A stretch of DNA of 14,880 nucleotides from Phycisphaerae bacterium (GCA_021736615.1 JAIPFN010000132.1:1-14880), one strand, 5' to 3'. Positions 6,927 through 13,588 are shown, counted from the first letter of the stretch. Translations and numbers: made by a program. Notes: a model not told the origin generated them from the sequence alone.

Positions 6927-6954
6927 TTACGACTCACGACTGACGACTTACGAA
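6927..6954 (+). repeat. Heptamer tandem array C (4 units)
   Basis: Four in-register units: TTACGAC, TCACGAC, TGACGAC and TTACGAA. It lies in the divergent spacer between the bestrophin-like gene and kdsB, just upstream of the kdsB promoter. The unit consensus TNACGAM matches arrays A and B. Confidence 0.8.
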
Positions 6955-6972
6955 AAAATCCCCAAATGGTTG

Positions 6973-7004
6973 TTGACATTTCGACGGCTTTTCAATAGTA
7001 TAAT
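6973..7004 (+). promoter_or_regulatory. Promoter candidate for kdsB
   Basis: A perfect TTGACA (6973-6978) is followed by TAGTAT (6996-7001, spacing 17) overlapping a perfect TATAAT (6999-7004, spacing 20). Either could be the -10 box. The start would lie about 45-50 bases before the kdsB start codon. Confidence 0.6.
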
Positions 7005-7058
7005 CCGGCAGTGGTTTTTGTTTAATAATTGATAATTTTGCTGCTGCAAAGGTAATCC

Positions 7059-7793
7059 GTGAAAGTCCTAGTCGTAATACCCGCAAGATACGGTTCAACA
7101 CGCTTCCCCGCCAAAGTTGTCGCCTCAGATACGGGCAAATTCCTCGTCCAGCACACATACGAGCGGGCTTTGTGCGCAAAAAGCGTACAAGACGTCCTCG
7201 TCGCCACAGACGACGACCGTGTCATGGCCGCATGCCAAAGTTTCGGTGGCCATTGCGTAATGACCTCCGCCGACCACCAGAGCGGAACCGACCGAATCGC
7301 CGAGGCGGTAAAGGACGTCGACGCAGACATAATAGTAAACCTCCAGGCTGACGAACCGGAGATAGACCCGGCAAACATAGACTATCTTATAGACCTCCTC
7401 GACGGCGACAAAGACGCGGTCATGGCAACCCTCCTAGCCGGCTTCGACAACGCCGACCAGGTCGCCGACCCAAACGTCGTAAAATGCGTAACCGACCAAT
7501 CCGGCAGGGCAATATACTTCTCACGCTCGCCGATCCCCTACGACCGCGACAACGGCGGCATCGGCGATTACAGCATGTACCAACGGCACCTGGGCATATA
7601 CGCATACAGGAAAGACTTCCTCATGCAAATAACAAAGCAGCCCCAGACCCCGCTCGAACTAACAGAAAAACTCGAGCAGCTAAGAGTAATAGAAAACGGC
7701 CACACAATAATAACAGGCAAAGTAGCCCAGTCCTGGACGGGCATAGACACCCCCCAGCAATACGCAGATTTCGTAAAAAGAATGAAACCGTAA
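7059..7793 (+). CDS. kdsB: 3-deoxy-manno-octulosonate cytidylyltransferase (CMP-Kdo synthetase)
   Basis: KdsB activates Kdo with CTP to give CMP-Kdo and pyrophosphate, the step before Kdo transfer to lipid A. It therefore points to an LPS-bearing Gram-negative envelope. The 244-residue product has the usual length. It shows the nucleotide-binding IPARYGSTRFPAK (7-19), ATDDDR (49-54) and SGTDRIAEAV (75-84). It also shows VNLQADEP (93-100) with the metal-binding Asp98, YFSRSPIPYDR (153-163), HLGIYAYRKDFL (177-188), LEQLRVIENG (205-214) and GIDTP (228-232). The usual QGDEP is QADEP here. The start is GTG with AAAGG (7048-7052) six bases upstream. The gene is followed 213 bases later by pyrG, whose product makes the CTP that KdsB uses. 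Confidence 0.96.
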   Translation: MKVLVVIPARYGSTRFPAKVVASDTGKFLVQHTYERALCAKSVQDVLVATDDDRVMAACQSFGGHCVMTSADHQSGTDRIAEAVKDVDADIIVNLQADEPEIDPANIDYLIDLLDGDKDAVMATLLAGFDNADQVADPNVVKCVTDQSGRAIYFSRSPIPYDRDNGGIGDYSMYQRHLGIYAYRKDFLMQITKQPQTPLELTEKLEQLRVIENGHTIITGKVAQSWTGIDTPQQYADFVKRMKP

Positions 7794-7829
7794 TTAAAAG
7801 CGCGGGAGCGCGAGCTCCCCGATCAGACT
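7794..7829. repeat. 36-base GNRA-hairpin repeat, copy 1 (before pyrG)
   Basis: It starts on the base after the kdsB stop codon. The core folds as GGGAGC (7804-7809), loop GCGA, GCTCCC (7814-7819). It is 35/36 identical to 9801-9836. It may serve as the 3' end structure of the kdsB transcript, although no T-run follows. Confidence 0.9.
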
Positions 7830-7891
7830 TTACAATTTAAAATTGACTTTACGTATATCAGTAGAGTCGTAAAAGTGTTAAATATTTGTAT

Positions 7892-7926
7892 TTAGAATTT
7901 CGAATTTGTTTCGAATTTCGGATTTA
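7892..7926 (+). repeat. Heptamer-periodic AT-rich stretch F (5 units)
   Basis: The stretch can be read in register as TTAGAAT, TTCGAAT, TTGTTTC, GAATTTC, GGATTTA. The units are less alike than in arrays A-C, but the 7-base period is kept. It lies in the kdsB-pyrG spacer. Confidence 0.45.
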
Positions 7927-7940
7927 TATTTATAAAAAAA

Positions 7941-7970
7941 ATCCGTGTAAATCCGTGTAATCCGTGGTTA
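7941..7970. repeat. Degenerate ATCCGTGTA repeat
   Basis: ATCCGTGTA occurs twice (7941-7949, 7951-7959), followed by ATCCGTGGT (7960-7968). It is related to the exact 37-base repeats at 6005 and 9912 and lies 36 bases before pyrG. Confidence 0.7.
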
Positions 7971-8006
7971 AAATTAAATTTTGTTAATAACGCAGGACAA
8001 TAAAAC

Positions 8007-9770
8007 ATGGCTGATAGCAGAGACCTACTGGCAAAGGTAAGCGACGTTTCGACAGAGACCGAATATTTTTCACCGATACCCAACGGCTACAAAAAGGGCA
8101 AATGCCGTTACGTCATCGTAATGGGCACGGTAATGAGCGGTCTCGGCAAGGGCATATTCTCGTCCTGCCTGGCCAAGCTCATGGTCGACAAAGGCCTAAA
8201 GGTCGCCCCGATAAAGCTCGAAGGCTACCTCAACATTGACTCCGGCACCCTAAACCCCTTCCGCCATGGCGAGGTATTCGTCCTTGACGACGGCATGGAA
8301 TGCGACATGGACCTGGGCACCTACGAACGCATGCTCAACCAGGACCTGTCCGGCGCAAACTTCTCCACCAGCGGCCAGATATACAGCTCTGTCCTTAACA
8401 AGGAACGCCACGGCGATTACCTCGGCCGCGACGTCCAGATGATCCCCCATGTAACCGGCGAAGTAAAACTAAAACTCCGCAAGCTCGCCATGGACACAGA
8501 CGCCGACATAGTATTCGTCGAGATCGGCGGAACCGTCGGCGACCTGGAAAACGCGTTCTATATCGAGGCAATGCGGGAACTCGCCTACGAAGAGGGCCCC
8601 GGCAGTTGCAGCTTCGTCGCTCTTACTTATATCATGGAGCCCAAAACCCTCGGCGAACAAAAATCAAAAGCCGCCCAGCTCGGCATCAAGCAGCTCATGC
8701 AAACCGGTATCCAGCCGGACATCATCGCATGCCGCTGCGAAAACCCCGTCAGCGAACAGGCCCGCCAGAAGATCAGCGTTTTCAGTAACGTCCCCTTCGA
8801 GCGAGTTTTCAGCATGCACGATTCAGCGAGCATCTATACCATCCCGGCAATGCTCCGCGAAGGCGGTCTGGACTTCGAGGTCCTCAGAATGCTTGGCATA
8901 GAGGACCGCATAAACCTCCGCAAGGAACGCAACCAATGGGCCAAATGGTGCGATTTTACCGACAAGATCGGCAACGAAAAATACGACATCACAATCGGTA
9001 TCACCGGCAAATACACCTCCGTCCGCGACAGCTACGCTTCGATTCTTAACGCCCTCGAACATTCAGGCATCGCCCTCGGTTGCAACGTAGACGTCAAATG
9101 GATAGAGACCACCGACCTGACCGATGACAACGTCGCCGAACACCTCCAGGACGTAGACGGAATAATCGTCCCCGGCGGTTTCGGAACCCGCGGAACAGAG
9201 GGCAAGATCGCCTGCATCAAATACGCCCGCGAAAACAAAGTCCCCTATCTCGGTCTGTGCCTCGGCTTCCAGATGGCCGTCGTGGAATTCGCACGCAGCG
9301 TATGCGGCCTGAAAAACGCAAACAGCTCAGAGATAGACCAGAAGTGCCAATACGCCGTAATAGACATCCTCCCCGAACAGAAAAAGATCGAAGGCCTCGG
9401 CGGAAACATGCGTCTGGGCGGCCGTGATATAGAGATCAAAAAAGACACCCTGGCCTACAAGCTCTTCGGCAAAAAAGAATCGGTCAGAAAACGTTTCCGC
9501 CACAGATACGAGGTAGACCCCCAGTACATAGAGCAAATTGAAAAAGAAGGCATGATCTTTTCCGGTAAGGCTCCGGACCAGCCGATCATGCAGGTGCTGG
9601 AAATCGTCGATCACCCATTCTTCATGGCAACCCAGTCCCACCCGGAACTGACCTCAAGACCCCTCGCCCCGGAACCAATGTTCACAGGCCTCGTAGCCGA
9701 AGCAATGCGAAAAAGAAACCCGGACGAAAACCTCCCGGACGCAATAACAGCAGCAAAGAAAACCTGCTAA
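8007..9770 (+). CDS. pyrG: CTP synthase (glutamine-hydrolysing), divergent form
   Basis: PyrG aminates UTP to CTP using ATP and ammonia from glutamine. The 587-residue product has a synthase domain (about 33-300) and a class I glutaminase domain (about 327-570). Synthase landmarks are GLGKG (45-49), GEVFVLDDG (88-96), DMDLGTYER (100-108) with the Mg-binding Asp102, KERHGDYLG (132-140) and VEIGGTVGDLE (171-181). Glutaminase landmarks are IVPGGFGTRGTEG (387-399), the nucleophile Cys418 in GLCLG and the triad residues His545 and Glu547 in SHPELTS. Two features are unusual. An extra stretch of about 30 residues precedes the domain, and the normally near-invariant KxDPYINVDPGTM reads KLEGYLNIDSGTL (70-82). 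The start has AGGA (7994-7997) nine bases upstream. It follows kdsB, and the 36-base repeat occurs on both sides of it. Confidence 0.96.
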   Translation: MADSRDLLAKVSDVSTETEYFSPIPNGYKKGKCRYVIVMGTVMSGLGKGIFSSCLAKLMVDKGLKVAPIKLEGYLNIDSGTLNPFRHGEVFVLDDGMECDMDLGTYERMLNQDLSGANFSTSGQIYSSVLNKERHGDYLGRDVQMIPHVTGEVKLKLRKLAMDTDADIVFVEIGGTVGDLENAFYIEAMRELAYEEGPGSCSFVALTYIMEPKTLGEQKSKAAQLGIKQLMQTGIQPDIIACRCENPVSEQARQKISVFSNVPFERVFSMHDSASIYTIPAMLREGGLDFEVLRMLGIEDRINLRKERNQWAKWCDFTDKIGNEKYDITIGITGKYTSVRDSYASILNALEHSGIALGCNVDVKWIETTDLTDDNVAEHLQDVDGIIVPGGFGTRGTEGKIACIKYARENKVPYLGLCLGFQMAVVEFARSVCGLKNANSSEIDQKCQYAVIDILPEQKKIEGLGGNMRLGGRDIEIKKDTLAYKLFGKKESVRKRFRHRYEVDPQYIEQIEKEGMIFSGKAPDQPIMQVLEIVDHPFFMATQSHPELTSRPLAPEPMFTGLVAEAMRKRNPDENLPDAITAAKKTC

Positions 9771-9800
9771 CACGAACACCCGAACAATACAAATATGACA

Positions 9801-9836
9801 TTAAAAGCGCGGGAGCGCAAGCTCCCCGATCAGACT
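9801..9836. repeat. 36-base GNRA-hairpin repeat, copy 2 (after pyrG)
   Basis: It begins 31 bases after the pyrG stop. The stem GGGAGC (9811-9816) and GCTCCC (9821-9826) closes a GCAA loop. The single difference from copy 1 is G to A at loop position 3, which keeps the GNRA type. It lies between convergent pyrG and the metallophosphoesterase gene. Confidence 0.9.
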
Positions 9837-9911
9837 CAACAACACGACGGAATCTTAAATTCGTGTGTTGACCTGACTTGAAAAATAATATTTCACTTTT
9901 TTATTTAAAAA

Positions 9912-9948
9912 TAATCCGTGTAATCCGCGAAATCCGCGGATAAATCAT
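9912..9948. repeat. 37-base exact repeat (ATCCGCG type), copy 2
   Basis: It is identical to 6005-6041. On the minus strand its first bases include the TGA stop codon (9945-9947) of the metallophosphoesterase gene, so the gene ends inside the repeat. Confidence 0.9.
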
Positions 9949-10877
9949 TCCGCCACAATATCAAAAACCGCGATCTCCGGTCTTGCAAAAAATCTCGCTC
10001 TAGGCGCATGCCCGCCTTCCATGCCAAGCCCACGATTAACATACAGATCCGTCTCGCCGACCTTATACAACCCGGCCTCATACTTTTTGCCGAATTTTGA
10101 TAATGTAATGATAGCCCCGTAGAACGGCAGGGCGATCTGCCCGCCATGCGTATGCCCGGCAAGATACATATCAACGTTGCGACCCTGAATATCCTCGATA
10201 AGGTCCGGCGTATGAAAAAGAAAAACATTATACGAATTTTCCGAACTCGATCTAAGCAAAGAATCCTTCGACGAACTGTCCCAGAAGTTAAAGCCATACA
10301 TAACGATCTGCTCACCGTCTTTTTCAATAGTCTTCTTTTCGCCATTTAGCACTTCAAACCCCGTGTCCTCAAATAGCTCATCGTCACTGGCCAGATGTGA
10401 CCAGTTCCCGCGAACAGCAAGTTTCGCAATATTGGCTTCTAAGGCCCCCATGGTGCCCTTAAACAGCCCCGCAGCTTTTTCTGTATTGACGGCGTCACCC
10501 GTAAAAACAATAACATCGGGCTTAAGCGAATTAACGATCTCAACAAGCTTTTCCTCGTTCCGCATTTTCATATCGCAGTGCGTATCGCTAAATTGAACAA
10601 TCCGAAAACTCGCCTTTTCCAGCTTGCCGGTTTTAATAGTAAAATGATTTACCTCAACCCAATACGCCTCAATAAAAAATCCATAAAGCAAACACGCCAG
10701 TCCGATCCCCGCGACAACATGAACCGCGACCGCCGGTTTAGAACTTATCGAACTTTTCTTTCTGCCAGGCCGGAATCGCGACCAAACATAATCCAGCAAA
10801 AAACAAAACTCAACCCCGGCAACAACAGCGATCACCCCAAAAACAAAAAGCACAAAAATCTTCTCAACAAAAGGCAT
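9945..10877 (-). CDS. Membrane-anchored metallophosphoesterase (YaeI/YkuE type)
   Basis: The 310-residue product has two N-terminal hydrophobic segments (about 7-30 and 49-69), then a calcineurin-like phosphoesterase domain (about 91-306). The two-metal motifs are present in order: FSDTH (96-100), TGDAV (126-130), RGNWSH (156-161), FHTPD (221-225) and GHTHGGQI (241-248). Layout and motifs match the YaeI/YkuE group, envelope-linked phosphodiesterases; the substrate is unknown here. The usual GNH[DE] motif reads GNWS, so the histidine that assists catalysis is replaced by Trp, with a His two residues later. I start at the ATG at 10877 because GGAGAA lies eight bases upstream. The 14-codon in-frame extension runs into hairpin R2. 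The stop codon lies in a dispersed repeat. Confidence 0.88.
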   Translation of the reverse strand: MPFVEKIFVLFVFGVIAVVAGVEFCFLLDYVWSRFRPGRKKSSISSKPAVAVHVVAGIGLACLLYGFFIEAYWVEVNHFTIKTGKLEKASFRIVQFSDTHCDMKMRNEEKLVEIVNSLKPDVIVFTGDAVNTEKAAGLFKGTMGALEANIAKLAVRGNWSHLASDDELFEDTGFEVLNGEKKTIEKDGEQIVMYGFNFWDSSSKDSLLRSSSENSYNVFLFHTPDLIEDIQGRNVDMYLAGHTHGGQIALPFYGAIITLSKFGKKYEAGLYKVGETDLYVNRGLGMEGGHAPRARFFARPEIAVFDIVAE

Positions 10878-10900
10878 AAAATAAATTCTCCAAAAAAGAC

Positions 10901-10927
10901 GTAGGGTGTGCTTCAGCACACGCTGTT
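10901..10927 (+). repeat. REP-like hairpin R2, variant stem
   Basis: GTGTGC (10906-10911), loop TTCA, GCACAC (10916-10921), with the same GTAGG left flank and GCTGTT right flank as R1. The stem differs from GTGGGC/GCCCAC by changes on both arms that keep pairing. It ends 23 bases before the metallophosphoesterase start on the minus strand. Confidence 0.8.
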
Positions 10928-10932
10928 ATTTG

Positions 10933-10967
10933 GTTATTCGTTATTCCTTGTTTGTTATTGGATATTC
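10933..10967 (+). repeat. Heptamer tandem array D (5 units)
   Basis: In register: GTTATTC, GTTATTC, CTTGTTT, GTTATTG, GATATTC. The sequence continues to TTGGATATTCATCTTTT (10958-10974), which recurs exactly at 13664-13680. This is part of the gene-free stretch 10878-11253, which is almost entirely made of dispersed repeat words. Confidence 0.7.
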
Positions 10968-11006
10968 ATCTTTTCAAACTTCTCTGTAACCATCTAATCT
11001 CGACAC

Positions 11007-11050
11007 AAAAGCGCGGCAGCGCAAGTTGAAAATCCCGGCTTTACGTCGGG
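11007..11050. repeat. Degenerate GCGC hairpin word plus CCCGGC hairpin
   Basis: AAAAGCGCGGCAGCGCAAG (11007-11025) is a decayed relative of the 36-base repeat that keeps the GCAA loop. It is followed by ATCCCGGCTTTACGTCGGG (11032-11050), a 6-base-pair hairpin with loop TTTAC. The second word recurs exactly at 13881-13899. Confidence 0.7.
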
Positions 11051-11065
11051 GCTGCCCGAATATAA

Positions 11066-11113
11066 ACTCAACAAAACAAACTCCCAAAAGTTGCAGGCAA
11101 AACCCAACAAAAC
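11066..11113. repeat. CAACAAAAC/AAAAGTTG word (copy X3)
   Basis: CAACAAAACAAAC (11069-11081), CCCAAAAGTTG (11083-11093) and CCCAACAAAAC (11103-11113) resemble the second halves of X1 and X2, with small differences. Confidence 0.6.
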
Positions 11114-11127
11114 ACCATGTGTCACAA

Positions 11128-11176
11128 TTTTAATTTATAATTTGTCATTTTGATCTTTAATTTTTGATTTTTCATT
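11128..11176 (+). repeat. Heptamer tandem array G (7 units)
   Basis: Seven in-register AT-rich units run from TTTTAAT and TTATAAT through TTGTCAT and TTTGATC to TTTAATT, TTTGATT and TTTCATT. The last four are the closest to each other. Low complexity makes chance periodicity harder to exclude than in arrays A-C. Confidence 0.55.
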
Positions 11177-11227
11177 TATACAATACAATTTGAACCAACT
11201 TTTTGTGTGTTGAGTTGCAATTTTCTT

Positions 11228-11243
11228 TTACCCATGCCGATCT
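11228..11243. repeat. TTACCCATGCCGATCT direct repeat, copy 1
   Basis: The 16-base word recurs exactly at 13716-13731. It lies just beyond the 3' end of the MarC-family gene (minus strand). Confidence 0.75.
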
Positions 11244-11253
11244 ACCTCGCACC

Positions 11254-11847
11254 TTATGAACCAAGCAGCGCCCGTATTCCTGCAAACACGATCTGAGCGG
11301 CAAGGCTCGCCAGTATAAGCCCTGTTAGCTTCGTAAGAGCTGCCAGCACTTTCTTTCCAAGCATCCTTTCGATTGTCGTTGCCATGTATAGAAATACAGA
11401 AACTGTCAACGCCGCCAGCAATATCCCGCCGCATGCCCACAATTTTTCTTTCGACGTCTCCAACTCGGCCCCAAGTACAAATAACGTTCCGATAGTTCCC
11501 GGTCCGACTATCAAAGGAATCGCCAGCGGAACAATCGAAAAGTCATCGTCAGAGACAACATTCTCAGCTTTTTTACCGGATACCAACGCAATTGCATTAA
11601 GGAACAACAGTGTTCCCGCGCCAACCTGAAACGCCCCAAGAGTGATACCCAATGTACTGAAGATTTGTGCCCCGAAGAAAAAAAATATCAGTACTGTCAC
11701 AAGCATGGAAATCGACGTACGCACCGCTCTACGCCGTTTCTCGGTTATGTTAAGTTCACCGGCCAATGACAAAAACATAGAAACCGAAAAAAACGGAGCC
11801 AGCAGAAAAAACATCTTAACATAAGTATTTATAAACAATGAAATCAT
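11254..11847 (-). CDS. MarC-family integral membrane protein
   Basis: The 197-residue product has about six membrane helices (near 5-28, 43-62, 69-90, 105-127, 136-156, 170-192), the MarC/UPF0056 layout. It shows the family signatures IVPLAIPLIVGPGTI (105-119) and LTKLTGLILASLAAQIVFAG (171-190). It also shows an ERRR-like basic stretch after the first helix (EKRRRAVR, 36-43). The N-terminal motif usually read as DPFG...P reads APFFSVSMFLSL here. MarC proteins have no firmly established transport substrate, and the old link to multiple antibiotic resistance was not upheld, so no function is claimed. AGAGGA (11854-11859 on the plus strand) lies six bases upstream of the ATG and directly abuts hairpin R3. 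Confidence 0.9.
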   Translation of the reverse strand: MISLFINTYVKMFFLLAPFFSVSMFLSLAGELNITEKRRRAVRTSISMLVTVLIFFFFGAQIFSTLGITLGAFQVGAGTLLFLNAIALVSGKKAENVVSDDDFSIVPLAIPLIVGPGTIGTLFVLGAELETSKEKLWACGGILLAALTVSVFLYMATTIERMLGKKVLAALTKLTGLILASLAAQIVFAGIRALLGS

Positions 11848-11859
11848 AAAAAATCCTCT

Positions 11860-11885
11860 GTAGGGTGGGCAGTGCCCACGTTGTC
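11860..11885 (+). repeat. REP-like hairpin R3
   Basis: GTGGGC (11865-11870), loop AGT, GCCCAC (11874-11879), with right flank GTTGTC instead of GCTGTT. It touches the ribosome-binding site of the MarC-family gene, so in mRNA the hairpin would sit immediately before it. Confidence 0.8.
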
Positions 11886-11930
11886 ACTTCTTCATACTTG
11901 AATATTCGCGGATTATTTTAACCAAAAACA

Positions 11931-12638
11931 TTACCCCATCCGATCAATAGCAAACTCCGTAGGTCCGCACTTTTCGCACATCTGCAAAATCCGTACAGCC
12001 GTCTCAGCGACCTCCCGCGGCGGTATAAACGCCGACGTGTCGATGTCCTTGTCGTCTGCGGTAAACAGTTCTGTCGCCATCTTGCCGGGGCTGACATTAA
12101 ACACACGTATCCCCATCCCCTTAACCTCCATCTTCAAAGCTTCGGCAAAGCCCGTCATCCCATGCTTGGTCGCGCAGTAGACAGCATGTTCGGCGACCGC
12201 CTTCCTGCCTGCCGTCGAGTTGATGTTTACGATGGTCCCTGCCCGGCGTTTTTTGAACATCGGTATAACGGCCCGGGTCAGCTTGATCGGCACAAGCAGG
12301 TTAAGCTGTACCATCATCTCGATCCGCTCGACGGAAACATCTTCAAGCAGATCGATACTGACTATCCCGGCATTATTGACCAGCACCTCAATATCCCGCT
12401 CAATTGCCGCTTTGCAAACCTCATCAAACACATCTGCCGAGCAAATATCCCCTGCAATAACATCGCACCTCACCCCATGAGTTTTCTTAATAGACTCAGC
12501 GATCCCGCCAAGCAAATCTCCGCTGCGGGCGGTAAGTATAAGATTGGCCCCGGCGTCTGCAAACGCAAAAGCCAATTCCTTACCAAGCCCCTTGCTCGCC
12601 CCGGTAATCAAAACCCATTTATTCTCAAAAGACAACAT
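11931..12638 (-). CDS. Short-chain dehydrogenase/reductase (classical SDR)
   Basis: The 235-residue product is a classical SDR with a single Rossmann domain. It has the cofactor loop TGASKGLG (12-19) and Arg38 after beta2 (LTARSG), suggesting NADP preference. It also has Asp64 in GDICSAD, NNAG (88-91), the active-site Asn113, Ser141 (INSTAG) and Tyr154-x3-Lys158 (YCATK), then SPG (183-185). The C-terminus (PPREVAETAVRILQM and onward) resembles the DltE/YohF-like branch of small oxidoreductases. The substrate is unknown. Two starts are possible: ATG at 12650 without a clear ribosome-binding site, and ATG at 12638, preceded by GGGAAA. I prefer the second because the Rossmann fold begins soon after it, but the difference is four residues. 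It is followed on the minus strand by the MarC-family gene, with R3 between them. Confidence 0.92.
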   Translation of the reverse strand: MLSFENKWVLITGASKGLGKELAFAFADAGANLILTARSGDLLGGIAESIKKTHGVRCDVIAGDICSADVFDEVCKAAIERDIEVLVNNAGIVSIDLLEDVSVERIEMMVQLNLLVPIKLTRAVIPMFKKRRAGTIVNINSTAGRKAVAEHAVYCATKHGMTGFAEALKMEVKGMGIRVFNVSPGKMATELFTADDKDIDTSAFIPPREVAETAVRILQMCEKCGPTEFAIDRMG

Positions 12639-12717
12639 AAATTTTCCCATAAAAAAACAACATTAAAAACCCGAAGCGCGAGCGCAGGGATAAAACCCCG
12701 ACAATTCACGAACGACC

Positions 12718-12743
12718 GTAGGGTGGGCCGTGCCCACGCTGTT
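12718..12743 (+). repeat. REP-like hairpin R4
   Basis: GTGGGC (12723-12728), loop CGT, GCCCAC (12732-12737), with the GTAGG left flank and GCTGTT right flank. It starts two bases beyond the lipoprotein stop codon and lies about 80 bases upstream of the dehydrogenase start. The same spacer holds a GCGCGAGCGC word (12676-12685) reminiscent of the 36-base repeat. Confidence 0.8.
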
Positions 12744-12745
12744 AA

Positions 12746-13588
12746 CTACCAGATGATCCATTGACCATCTGAAAATATAAATGTTAGACTTTTAATCACC
12801 GGCATGGGATCGGCATCGTCAGGAATGTCATATTCGAATAATCCTCTGAAAGAATTCCCGATACTGTCTTTATGGTACGCCAGCACCGATGAGTCTCCCC
12901 AGACAAATTCAATGTTACTGAAGTCAAAGGGTTTGATTCTAAAATCAGACCTGGTGTAATTTTTAACCTGGGTGTTGAATCGGGAGTTTTCTTTCTTGCC
13001 CTGGAAAAGCTCAATTGCCTTCATCCTGCCGTTAAAAAGAGAGTTCACGGCTTTTTGCCCATTCCTGCTGCTGATATCCTTATGCAATTCCTTGATTACC
13101 TCAATCAATTTCTGCTTATTCTGGTTGGTGTTATCAGGTACTTTAGGCATAGATGGCAATAAAAGAAAGTTGCTCGGGGTTTTATCAATTTTAAATTTGG
13201 CTTCAGAGTTTGAAGGTTTTAAAGATGTTTTGTACACTTCCTTAGAAGTGGTGTTACTGTCCTGATAGTATATTCCAATTCCAATCTCCTGATCGGCATC
13301 GGTTTTTATCGATATTGCATTTTCGTTTCGATTAATATACGAAGTGATAAAGTACATGCCCTGACTGGAAGTTACTGTGACAGGGTTTTCGTTGACAAAT
13401 ACTGTAACGGGTGAATCAAACGGCATCCCGGACACACTGGCAATGCCATTCTGGACGGAGATGTTCCCAATAAGCAAATAATAATAAATGTTATCAGATG
13501 AAGAGTTATCTGAGGAGCCTTTTTTGCCGCATCCGGAAATTACTACCAAAGTAATACAGATGAATAGTAGACGTTGCCAAAGTTTCAT
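12746..13588 (-). CDS. Putative lipoprotein of unknown function
   Basis: The 280-residue product begins with a lipoprotein signal peptide: MKLWQRLL, a hydrophobic core and the lipobox VISGC, so Cys20 would be acylated. A short Gly/Ser/Asn linker follows. Residues about 40-100 read like a small beta-sandwich (SVQNGIASVSGMPFDSPVTV and onward), reminiscent of surface repeat domains that carry a motif of the type P-x-x-V. Residues 155-200 look helical (KQKLIEVIKELHKDISSRNG), and the last 70 form a beta-rich module ending in SDGQWIIW, which recalls NTF2-like or DUF-type domains. I do not recognise the family. The start is well supported by AGGAGAAA just upstream. The gene looks richer in A and T, with more AAT, TTT and AAA codons, than its neighbours, which may indicate acquisition. 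Confidence 0.82.
   Translation of the reverse strand: MKLWQRLLFICITLVVISGCGKKGSSDNSSSDNIYYYLLIGNISVQNGIASVSGMPFDSPVTVFVNENPVTVTSSQGMYFITSYINRNENAISIKTDADQEIGIGIYYQDSNTTSKEVYKTSLKPSNSEAKFKIDKTPSNFLLLPSMPKVPDNTNQNKQKLIEVIKELHKDISSRNGQKAVNSLFNGRMKAIELFQGKKENSRFNTQVKNYTRSDFRIKPFDFSNIEFVWGDSSVLAYHKDSIGNSFRGLFEYDIPDDADPMPVIKSLTFIFSDGQWIIW

Noticed and set aside
7843..7859. pyrG promoter TTGACT with TATATC
   Set aside because: The spacing is far too short (about 5 bases), and no -10 box lies at the proper distance.
10901..11243. CRISPR-like array
   Set aside because: Repeats differ in sequence and spacing; there are no uniform spacers and no cas genes.
12162..12764. 200-codon open frame on the plus strand opposite the dehydrogenase
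   Set aside because: It is antisense to an SDR gene with all catalytic residues and shows no protein features of its own.
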